Below, piece by piece: positions 32,331 to 40,059 of a stretch of 40,059 nucleotides of DNA. This DNA is from Termitomyces sp. T153 (lineage: Eukaryota > Basidiomycota > Agaricomycetes > Agaricales > Lyophyllaceae). Each line of letters opens with the position of its first letter. Positions within the stretch are counted from its first letter, which is position 1. The stretch is from positions 1 through 40,059 of the forward strand of contig JACKQL020000223.1 in the NCBI GenBank assembly GCA_018296165.2, given 5' to 3'. The notes beneath the pieces are model-generated. The model had not been told where the DNA came from. It saw nothing but the letters and a program-made list of their open reading frames with translations, and made no database searches. The translations under genes were made by a program, and so were the position numbers.

Positions 32331-34100
32331 TGATTTTAGATCTTGTTTGAAAATGTACAACTGGCTGCAGTAGTTTGCACTCAGGCATTGACAACACAAC
32401 CACTTCAATTCTGGATTATCCAATTTGTTGTATCAAGTACACATCTGATGGACAGGGACTGGTTTATCATGTCTCTGGGCCTATGATAGTTTGACATATT
32501 CTCTTACTAGCATCTATGAAGGGTTGACATTATGCAACAGCATGCTATACATGACAAGGATTGCTTCCAACAATTGCAATGCAGATTGTACTCTTGCTGA
32601 GTACACTAGCAACTTAGAGATGCCAAAAAAGTGAAGTGTGGAGACTACATCATTTGAGCTGAAGAAGTCCTGTGTTCCTTCCTGTGTTCCTTCACCATGC
32701 ATTTGGACCAACTCTTTGTCCAAGTACTCCCTTATATGTGCAACACTTTTATTTCATGTCTGTAATGTTAAATGGCACTTATTTGTCTTGTCACTAAACA
32801 AATAATTATAATAGTTGTTCCACTTTCCTCAAATAATAATGTTCAGTGATTCTCCTCCCTTCCAACAGTCCACTTCCAGCTCTGGGACTGATTCATGTTC
32901 TCCTCCAGTTCAATATGGCTTTGGAAGTTCGACCTCACCTTCTTTTGACTGCCAAAATCAAAGGTCCCACTATTTACAGGAGCTACTGACTTGATGGGTA
33001 ATTTCCAACCAAGACTCAATGTAAGTCTATTATATTCAGATTTATATAGGTAGTATGTTGACATGAATCAGTCTTTTGAAGAACCTCTTCAATCATTGCA
33101 TACATTGACTATAGATATACAGATGGCATTATCACAGGTTTTGGCACAGATTCAAACCCTTTTGAATCAATTTGTGCAGCATCAGCATACTGTGTCAGAG
33201 TCCCATCAAGCAATAATGAAACATATCAGGTGTGCAACCCATAGATGTGACATGTCATACCTTCAGGTTCAATCAATTCTTTGACCTTAAAAGTCATGTC
33301 TCACACTGTCACTGAGTCTGGAGGCTCATCAACATCCTCCACTCTACTGCTGGTGTGATCTCTGAACCAGGACAACTACCCTCATGTAAAATATTGGACA
33401 CAACAGCAATATTCAGCAGCAAAGAAGAAGAAAGCCACTATTACCAGCCTAGCATCAACTAGCAAGAGTTCAGCAAATGCATATATTTAAACAGAAGAAG
33501 AGAATCCAGTTGACCTATAAACAAAGTGAACTGAACTAAGCAAAGCTATCTAAGAGAGGATTGACTATAGTGTTGCTGGTCACATGATACCTGCCCCCTT
33601 CTTGTAAGACAGGTGCCCAGAGCAAAAGAAAAGGGCCCAGACTCCATGGTGCAATCAATCCCACCTCCTGCCACCATGCCATGGTGTGACATGGCAACAT
33701 CCACTGGTTCATATGGAGCAGTTTGCACTGTTCCATAAAACCCTGGTTTGGACCTAGGCCCAAACACCTGACCTTCCATGGTCACCAATGTGCCCATTGT
33801 GGAAGGTGTGCATTAAAATTTCAACATTTTGATGGTAATTCATGACAGTGAACTTCTTTTCTTGAAAGTTTGGCTTCTAGCTCTGCAAACAAGTACATGC
33901 TTGTTTGACTTAGAGAAATGTAATGTTTCTGTTATGGGTCATGCAGCTTACAATTCACACCTTGTAAGTCAAAACCAGTTGATTGATCTTGTCTACAAAG
34001 TATGAAGTTAGGTGCTGCCTTATGTAATTACAATATGAGTAGTTAATGGTAGCATCATGTGATGCTACCTAATAATAATAATATATATAAATTATAATAC
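32331..34100. other. No recognisable gene
   Basis: Only short openings exist (33063-33284 plus, Gln-rich, ALSQVLAQIQTLLNQFVQHQ; 33797-33536 minus). No domain or repeat end is recognised. At about 34,068-34,100 there is an AT-rich simple stretch (AATAATAATAATATATATAA). Confidence 0.35.
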
Positions 34101-34143
34101 CTTGGTAGTGTTACTAGGGGGTAATGTGCACTCCATTACAAAC

Positions 34144-34450
34144 AGGCAACTGGCAAGAATTGCCGAGTATAAAAGGGTTTAGATATTGGGATGGCACATT
34201 AACAGCAGATGAGTGGGGATTCATGTGGGAAGATAGTATGAACTCCAATGGGATCAAATTGTAGTAAAGTAGCTATGAGGCATAACCAGCATACTTGAAA
34301 AGGTATCTGTTCAGAATACCTACTGGATGTGTCCATAATTACCACCCCTTACTGTACTGCAGGAGCTAGGACACAGTTTTCTCATGGAGTATTCTGAGTG
34401 AAAATAGCCCTTGAAAGCAATAAAATGGTAAGTTCATTCATTCATTCATG
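34144..34450 (+). mobile_element. Second copy of the SINE-like 3' end
   Basis: Collinear with 10457-10753: GAGTATA, GTTTAGATATTGGGATGGCA, GATCAAATTGTAGTAAA, GCTATGAGGCATAACC, ATGTGTCCATAATTACCACC, then AATAAAA and a tetranucleotide tail, here repeated ATTC instead of ATCA. The tRNA-like head is not found upstream, so the copy is probably 5'-truncated at about 34,100-34,144. No target duplication was identified. Confidence 0.7.
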
Positions 34451-34607
34451 CAACTTTCCAAACACTGGCAAAGAGAATCCTCACAGCTGTTCTCTTTTGA
34501 ATCTCTCTCCACCAGGTGAGTAGCTAGAACTCCAGAGATCTTGGAGGTCAGGAGTTGGAAAAAGATAGGGGGACCCAGGGAGTGTGAGGTTTAGTCCAGG
34601 GCCATTG

Positions 34608-34901
34608 TCAAGTAATGTCAGTCAATCCTGGGGTTGATGCTCTGCAGCAAGGGCATACCAAGAGCAATGGGGACCATTTCATGCAGCCTGAGTGCTCACA
34701 TCCAGAGTTCCTTCCAAGTTCAAGCATCAAAGATGATGGGTAATGTTTCCTGTATGCAGACAAGGATTCAGAGTGGGATTGAAGCAGGGAGTCAGATAAT
34801 AGGAACAGTAGAACACTAGGCCAGGAATAGTCTATGAAGTTGTCAGTGGCACCACTATTGACTAGAGTAGCCACAGAGTCAGTGCTCGGGGTGAGGGTCA
34901 T
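34608..34901 (-). pseudogene. Ty3/gypsy aspartic protease fragment
   Basis: ATLVNSGATDNFID (about 34,870-34,830) is the retropepsin active-site box; the usual DSG is NSG here, so the catalytic Asp is lost. In another frame the end reads LGMPLLQSINPRIDW (about 34,660-34,620), the typical ILGMPWLxxHNPxIDW that closes gypsy proteases and leads to RT. At least one frame change lies between. RT does not follow, and repeat-R sequence lies on both sides. Confidence 0.74.
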
Positions 34902-34979
34902 TCAGAGGAGAAAGGATTGGGAGGATTGTGTCAGAGGACTGCTCTTACCAGACCCTTGGGTTGTTCCCTTTATTCTGAG

Positions 34980-35345
34980 CCTGCTGTTCATTTTCAACCT
35001 CCCATCTTCTGGTCACAAGCACTTTTGACCAAGGGCTATCTTTTGGTTCAATTTGTACATGGTCATGTAGTGTGAGTCTGGATATCAAGGCCATTTACAA
35101 TGGATTTTCATTTTTGGATTGGATTCCAGATTTGGTTGTTGTTGAGTGTTTTGTCTTAGAAGCTCTAGAGTAAATTTTCTGGAAACTGGCATGGGAATCT
35201 TCAGACTTGTTCTCTTTGGATCTCCCTCTGCCAGGTGAGTAGCTAGAACTCTAGAACTTTTTGTAGATGCTGAATAGACTTTGGATCTCCCTCTGCCCAT
35301 TGTGCCACTGAGCCACAGCCTCCACAGGCTGCCCATACAACAGAA
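34980..35345 (-). repeat. Dispersed repeat R, copy C
   Basis: On the minus strand it begins near GAGGCTGTGGCTCAGTGGCA, then GGCAGAGGGAGATCCAAAG twice (about 35,300 and 35,230), then CCAAAAATGAAAATCCATTG and AAGTGCTTGTGACCAGAAGA, in the same order as copy B. A further single ATTCAAAAGAGAACAGCTGT unit with the same neighbours lies at about 34,450-34,530, so the gypsy protease relic is bracketed by related sequence. As protein it reads SLWRLWLSGTMGRGRSKVYS, like the tail of the DIRS gag at 17.0 kb. Confidence 0.5.
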
Positions 35346-35672
35346 AAAGTCTCTAGATTTGGTCTGAGAGCACCATTTTCAACTTCCTGAGTTTTCTGTC
35401 TGGTTTTTCAAAAGGTCTCTCCCCCACCAGCACCTTGCTACTCTCTGTGCTCCTCCTATGACCCAACCAACACCTTCAGCACCTCCCCCTGATGCTCCAA
35501 GCCCCAAGGACAATTCTTGGAGTCATTTGTTGTCCATAGAGACACAGGTCCAATCTACTCAAGCTTCTCTTACCTCTGACACAGCCAAACTTACTGGACT
35601 ACATCAAACCACTGATTTCACCCACATTCTTTTTTCACCAACACAACTACTGTCCTTTTCTCATTTGAGACT

Positions 35673-36320
35673 ATGTCTACTACTTCTGGTGCAGGTGGTT
35701 CATCTCTTCTCACAAAGGCTCTTGCTAAATCTGCCAAACTTGATGAGGACAACTGTATGGAATGGTCCAGAAACATGAAGACATTATCCATGGTCGTTAA
35801 GAGCTGATTGGGTCACATCTGGGACAACTGTGGCAGGGGAGGGTAATAAGCTGGACAAGGCTCTAGTTGTATATATTTATGCCTCTATGGAACCAGAGCG
35901 ATGCTATTGCATCAAAGGCATTAAATCTGCCACTGCTTCCTGGTCCACACTCAAGACAGCATACAACATGATGATCGGCAGCCACAACCATGCCCACAAA
36001 AATGATGATGATATTGAATATAAACCCACCTGTCCTTTTGAAATCTATATCCAAGCTCTCAAAACTGCTTTTAAAGCACTTAAAAACCTTGGCAGGACCA
36101 TTTTTGAAACTGCTGTTGGAAAAATTCTTCTCTGTCATCTTCACTCTTCATACCAAACTATCTCTACCAGCATCCTTCCTCAGGAAAAGGAACTAGGCCT
36201 TGCCAAAATTAAGTCTATGCTCATTGGGTCTGCTAGCAGTGAATACACCACTGTTAAGTCTGAGGTTGGACTGTCTGCATGCTTGGAGAAGAGGAAGGAG
36301 AAGGGAGGACTCAGAAGAAG
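35673..36320 (+). pseudogene. Ty1/copia Gag (UBN2-like) fragment
   Basis: The start MSTTSGAGGSSLLTKALAKS followed by KLDEDNCMEWSRNMK fits the start of copia Gag (KLxGxNYxxW). After a stop and a frame change it goes on as KLDKALVVYIYASMEP, SATASWSTLKTAYNMM (the A-x-x-W-x-x-L-x-x-x-Y box), IYIQALKTAFKAL and EKELGLAKIKSMLIGSASSE to about 36,270. The frame at 35830-36576 stays open further, but past 36,320 no gag motif (no clear zinc knuckle) is seen. Protease, integrase and RT are absent. The stretch 35458-35672 is Pro/Ser-rich leader sequence. Confidence 0.68.
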
Positions 36321-36749
36321 TCAGTCACTGATGGATTCCAAGAGAGGAAGCATACTTGGTGTGATTATATCTTTCATCCTACATTGTGTTTACACTACTC
36401 AAATAGTCCTTCATAGTGAGCTTGAGTTTTCCATCCCTCTCTATCCACCACTTGAGAACTCTGAGACTCGGGGAATAAATCATTTTTTTCTTCCATACTT
36501 GGATAGAACTCCCTTTCATTCTTTGTTCCCTCAGTTTCCCCTCATCCTTACCCTCACCACGTCAGCCACAAATTGAATCGCGGGCCTGTGTATCGGAGTT
36601 TGAATCCTTACATGATGCGTTCTTGAGCCACAGCTCAACATACTTGGTTTTTCTGAGTTGTCTGCAGAACCATGGAAGGCTCTCATAGATACTCCATGAT
36701 ATTGTCGTGGTTTCCATACAAAGGCTGCCGCAAGCCTTGGACACGGCTA

Positions 36750-36925
36750 TGTTGTGTAGGATCCAATCCATCTCAGAATGCGCGTGTCAGAATTTCAATC
36801 CTTGACACTGAAAGAATCCAATGAAGGACTATTTGTGTGAAAGGTAAACTACTCATTCACGATACTGCTGAAAGTATCTCGCACCTGTCAGAGTACGAGA
36901 GTTGAGTCTGCCATCTTCTTTAGAT
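36750..36925 (-). pseudogene. Relic of a second jacalin-like lectin gene
   Basis: The minus strand matches the end of exon 2, intron 2 and most of exon 3 of the lectin gene at 37.4-38.0 kb, base for base with gaps. It has CTGACAGGTGCG at the exon 2 donor, TCATTGGATTCTTTCAGTGTCAAGGATTGAAATTCTGACA-like exon 3 sequence (seen in parts), and GACGCATT-like GCGCATTCTGAGATGGATTGG. Similarity stops at about 36,750, and neither exon 1 nor a complete exon 4 is seen. Stops within make it non-functional. Confidence 0.66.
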
Positions 36926-36930
36926 ACTTA

Positions 36931-37300
36931 TGGAACAATACAAAGACATATTTAATAATTTAATTCAAGCATGGAAACATTGGCATATGAAAGGTTTACA
37001 AGCCTCCAGAGAGCCCGAACTCCTTATCTTTCGCTGATCGGTGGCAGAGTGGCTTATTACCTTCCGACCCTGTTGATACATCACTGTAACCATCTACATA
37101 TTATCAAGTATATATGTAGATCTTACGACCATGGGCATTTGCACATGAAGAAACAATAGGCACACGCCTGTAAGTCCATTGGCACAAATTCAACTACTTG
37201 TGCAACAATACAAAGACATATTTGACAACTCAAACGGGGGAGCATTGCCTTATGCAACGTTTACAAGCCTCCTGGAAGCCCGAGCTTCTTATCTCCCAAC
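36931..37300 (+). repeat. About 100-bp direct repeat, two copies 270 bp apart
   Basis: 36931-37031 and 37201-37300 share AACAATACAAAGACATATTT, then TTTACAAGCCTCC, GAAGCCCGA/GAGCCCGA and CTTATCT. They lie between the lectin gene and its relic paralogue and are likely the traces of a tandem duplication that made the second lectin copy. Confidence 0.7.
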
Positions 37301-37382
37301 AAGAACTTGTAAATCGTAAGTGTCTCGAGTTCTTCTGTCCAATAAATCAGCATTGAAGTGGTTGCCATATGGGTATTTGAAT

Positions 37383-38030
37383 CTAACCGTTGGCAGCGGT
37401 GCTTCCACTGAACCCGACAATCAACCCAAGCGAGCTGAAGCCTTCAACGTTGGTGGAAGAATTACCAGCAGGATCAGGAGGGGAGGGGAAAGGGCCTTAT
37501 TCTATGATCAGATTGACTTCTGCATCGAAGTATCAAACAATACAAACCAAATGTGGTAATATCTCCGGTAGCCTTGTTGAAAATCACGAACCCAATGCGT
37601 CTCAGATAGGGTCTGTCAACATTTCGATCTTTGGCACCGAAGAATCCAACAAAGAACTCCTCATCTGAAAGGGAAGTGTCAATTTCTCATTCATGGCGCT
37701 GTTTCAAGTACGCACCTGTCAATTCACGAGTCATGGGGACTCCAGTTATCTTTCCATGATGTTCACCACGAACTTGCTTGTTGGCCATGTAGTAATCCAC
37801 CTCGATGCCATTGACCATGTCCTTTCCTGGGTAAAGAGCAATCTTGGTGACCTTCGTGATATCCAAATGAGAAGGCCAACCACCAACTGCGCATGTAAGT
37901 TCAGCCCTTAGGAAACATGGACCTGAGGATGAAAGTACTTACTCTTCTCTACATCATTGAAGGTATGGGCGAAGTCTTTGATCGTCGCATATCCGACAGC
38001 CTCATCAACGACAAGGACAGGAAGAGACAT
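37383..38030 (-). CDS. Jacalin-like lectin-domain protein, four exons, intact
   Basis: Small (162 residues) single-domain protein of the jacalin-like (beta-prism) fold, a family that binds carbohydrates. Exons are 38030-37943, 37886-37716, 37664-37548 and 37495-37383. The introns (56, 51 and 52 nt) all have GT/AG ends and keep phase. Family features are I30-G-G-W, VTKIALYPGKDMVNGIEVDY (the usual I-x-I-x-x-G-x-x-x-x-x-I-x-V-x-Y), HHGKITG, then EEFFVGFFGAK, RRIGFVIFN and LGLIVGFSGSTAANG near the end. The C-terminal G-x-x-x-D sugar loop expected after GFSG has no Asp (GSTAANG), so binding may differ or be lost. No signal peptide is seen, so a cytosolic protein is likely. The fold call is from motifs, fairly sure. 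A TATA box lies 93 bp upstream of the ATG. Confidence 0.85.
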
Positions 38031-38122
38031 TTTCCGAGTACTGAGAATCGTGATCAAGATGGTGAGATGCTGTCAAAGATCGACTGCAGGTTCTGTTGAG
38101 CGCGATGTGACTGCTGCGTGCA

Positions 38123-38129
38123 TTATATA
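38123..38129 (-). promoter_or_regulatory. TATA box of the lectin gene
   Basis: TATATAA on the minus strand (in GGGTATATAATGCACG), 93 bp before the ATG at 38030. This spacing leaves a 5' UTR of roughly 60 nt. Confidence 0.6.
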
Positions 38130-38219
38130 CCCATGCTTTAGACGCCATGAACTTTGCTGCTTCTCAACTTGTTGTAAGTGGAGTCCACTGAACTTCTTTC
38201 AATGCACTCTGTCTTCCTA

Positions 38220-38545
38220 ACCTCCACATTGACAGATTGATACTTGCACTGCACGGCACATTATTCATCTTACACGTTATGTTGCTCATATAAAACCCTC
38301 TTTACTATACTTTATTAGGCTAGTTACTTCGTTGAATTCAACAATCCTTAGCCTGCCCTTAGGACTACATCTTCCGGGATTATCAGAAGCAAAAGTTACG
38401 TTCTATTCCGCCTATCAAACTTGATCCTGGCATATGGCGTGCTCCAGAGAATTGCAAATACTTAGGGTCACAATTAACCAGCAGTCCAATCAATCGTGAA
38501 TCGTGTAGTTATACGATAGGCTTACTTCTCCTTTAAAGATGGATT
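38220..38545 (+). repeat. Inverted repeat, left arm
   Basis: The reverse complement recurs at about 39025-39355. Matching blocks include CAGATTGATACTTGCACTGC, CTTTACTATACTTTATTAGGC, CCTGCCCTTAGGACTACATC, TTCCGGGATTATCAG and CGTGTAGTTATACGATAG. By eye identity is high. The arm begins 190 bp upstream of the lectin start; related sequence at 38145-38215 reaches to within about 115 bp of it. No coding content. Confidence 0.8.
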
Positions 38546-38589
38546 AACTGGAAATAGAACGTAGCTTTCGCCACTGATGTTCAATTATC

Positions 38590-38690
38590 AATCGGACAAC
38601 GTGGGTAATAGGAAGACAGAGTGCATGAAAAGAAGCTCAGTGGACTCCACTCACAACAAGTTGAGAAGCAGCGAAGTTTACGTTGAATCC
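38590..38690 (-). repeat. Partial inverted copy of 38145-38215
   Basis: AAGCTCAGTGGACTCCACTC and ACAACAAGTTGAGAAGCAGC are the reverse complement of lectin-proximal sequence at 38150-38205. Directly behind it (38683-38740) follows a direct, not inverted, partial copy of 38330-38390 (CACTACATCTCCCAGGATCA against GACTACATCTTCCGGGATTA). Confidence 0.72.
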
Positions 38691-38869
38691 GACAACCCCT
38701 AGTCTTCCCCTAGCACTACATCTCCCAGGATCATAAACAACTCCTTAGAATCCAAAACTGCATGGATAAAAGTGACACATTGCATATGAAGTTCATAACA
38801 TCCTATTTCTTTCTTAAGAGCCGTGCCTTGTTACATTATTAGTCACTTCCTATGTACGTTTACATCGAA

Positions 38870-38945
38870 CCAAACTGCAAGTATCAATCTATCAATGTGA
38901 ACGTTGAGAAGACACAATGCATCGAAGAAAGTTCATCGAAGCAAA
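38870..38945 (-). repeat. Second partial inverted copy
   Basis: GCAAGTATCAATCTATCAATGTG and AAGACACAATGCATCGAAGA match, in reverse complement, 38180-38262. A 77-codon opening over this stretch (38852-39085) is therefore repeat sequence, not a gene. Confidence 0.68.
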
Positions 38946-39024
38946 TCAGCACCAAATACAATCCTGCCAGTAATCAGATCGGTCGCTTAATGCCGGAGAT
39001 TATTCTCGACATATATTGCAGTTT

Positions 39025-39355
39025 GTCCATTTCTGAAGGAATAGTAAGGCAAAGGCTATCGTATAACTACACGATTAACAATTGATTGGATTGCTAGTTA
39101 ATTGTGGCCCTCAGTATTTGCGATTCTCCGGAGCTCGCCATATGCCAGGATCAACTTTGACAGTTGGAATAGAACGTAACGTTTGCTCCTGATAATCCCG
39201 GAAGATGTAGTCCTAAGGGCAGGCTAAGGATGATTGAATTCAAGGGGGTAAGTAGCCTAATAAAGTATAGTAAAGAGGGTTTGATATGGACAACATAACG
39301 TCTAAGATGAATAATATAACGTGCAGTGCAAGTATCAATCTGTCACTGTGGATAT
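39025..39355 (-). repeat. Inverted repeat, right arm
   Basis: Reverse complement of 38220-38545 (CTATCGTATAACTACACGAT, CGGAAGATGTAGTCCTAAGG, GCCTAATAAAGTATAGTAAA, GCAGTGCAAGTATCAATCTG). The arms are about 320 bp and the spacer about 480 bp. No transposase is seen inside, so a non-autonomous terminal-inverted-repeat element or a rearranged promoter duplication are both possible. Confidence 0.8.
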
Positions 39356-39455
39356 TAGAACTAAGAGTGCACATGGGCGTATAGAAAACGGTTACGGCGA
39401 CAGTGAACTGTGCCATATATAGATAAATTCCCAACCTCCAATGGCACGGCATGGT

Positions 39456-40059
39456 GAGAGCAATGTCTAACTGATAAGAATGTGCTAAACTTGTTCAAAT
39501 AATGTCATTTTGACTGATAGGTCATATACCTAATTCCATACTTGATGGCTGACCAGTCATAGTTAAGGGCCTTGAACTTGGGCTCCTTGGCATGTGATGC
39601 AGTTAGAGTAGTACTGACAGATAGCCCCTGGTCAATGACTACCTATGGTTGGATGATGACTTGATTTGGTAGACTGGGAGACTGGCAATGTAACAGAGCA
39701 TCCCATCACTATGTATTTAGAATACTGTATTGAATCACTAAGTATCTATAATATATGTGATGATTCCTGGGAAAGTGGCTGTGTGCCTATTATATGGGAT
39801 GACAAGATCTTAAGAAACAGGGTTCCATCAATCCTTATGTAATGCTTATGTAAAACATGTAAGTTGGCTGGCTTGAAATTTTCAGTGAGTTCCTTGGAAA
39901 GATCAATTGGTCATGTAAACATCAAACACATTGCACCAAACCTCTCTTTCTTTCATCCCAAACTGAAGCTTCCAACATTCTCTCTGCTTTGATACTGTGC
40001 AAACAGGCCTTGATTGGCCTGATAGAATTTACTGAAGAGGCTTCACTTGGCCATGTATT
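39456..40059. other. No recognisable gene
   Basis: CpG disappears again from about 39,460 to the right edge, so this probably enters another repeat block. The last bases (LKLPTFSLLxYCANRP-like on the plus strand, TGAAGCTTCC...) hint at coding relics but are too short to assign. Confidence 0.3.

Noticed and set aside
36321..36576. C-terminal extension of the copia Gag opening
   Set aside because: The frame stays open but shows neither a zinc knuckle nor protease motifs and has an unrelated composition; treated as chance.
38852..39085. 77-codon plus-strand gene
   Set aside because: The opening overlaps a partial repeat copy and the right inverted arm; no splice or domain support.

Overview
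The window is nuclear DNA of a repeat-rich basidiomycete, most likely an Agaricomycete. I infer this from phase-consistent introns of about 40-65 nt, an intact basidiomycete-type sesquiterpene synthase, an NWD2-like NACHT-WD40 gene, a KDZ transposase fused to a Ulp1 peptidase, a Tnp2-type DNA transposase and several DIRS-like tyrosine-recombinase elements. I cannot name the species.

Layout, left to right. 1-2.2 kb: C-terminal end of a decayed KDZ transposase with a Ulp1-like protease domain. 2.4-9 kb: decayed multi-exon genes I do not recognise, one containing a frameshifting 29-bp tandem duplication. 9.8-10.8 kb: a SINE-like retroelement with a perfect 14-bp target-site duplication. 11.3-12.6 kb: an intact five-exon sesquiterpene synthase. 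13.0-14.0 kb: a tyrosine-recombinase pseudogene. 14.6-18.1 kb: a degenerate DIRS-like element (gag, RT, RNase H, start of YR). 18.6-24.2 kb: two LTR-like repeats in opposite orientation, another YR fragment and a Ty1/copia integrase fragment. 25.1-28.6 kb: a seven-exon NACHT-WD40 gene with three lesions, all in its last exon. 30.5-32.3 kb: a decayed Tnp2 transposase. 34.1-36.6 kb: a second SINE-like 3' end, a Ty3/gypsy protease fragment and a Ty1/copia gag fragment. 36.7-38.1 kb: an intact four-exon jacalin-like lectin gene with a relic paralogue downstream. 38.1-39.4 kb: a cluster of inverted and partial repeats that overlaps the lectin promoter.

Two kinds of DNA alternate. The repeats have almost no CpG: by eye there is none from about 14,368 to 21,012, and only a handful in the next 6 kb. 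CpG is ordinary at about 10.9-14.4, 27.6-30.1 and 36.6-39.4 kb, which is where the intact genes and the 5' half of the NACHT gene lie. Several stops and Arg-to-Cys changes in the repeats fit C-to-T decay at CpG. The simplest reading is a genome that methylates CpG in transposons, with islands kept free around live genes. The synthase (secondary metabolism), the NACHT-WD40 gene (fungal NLR-like) and the lectin are accessory genes; nothing in the sequence shows that they form one pathway.
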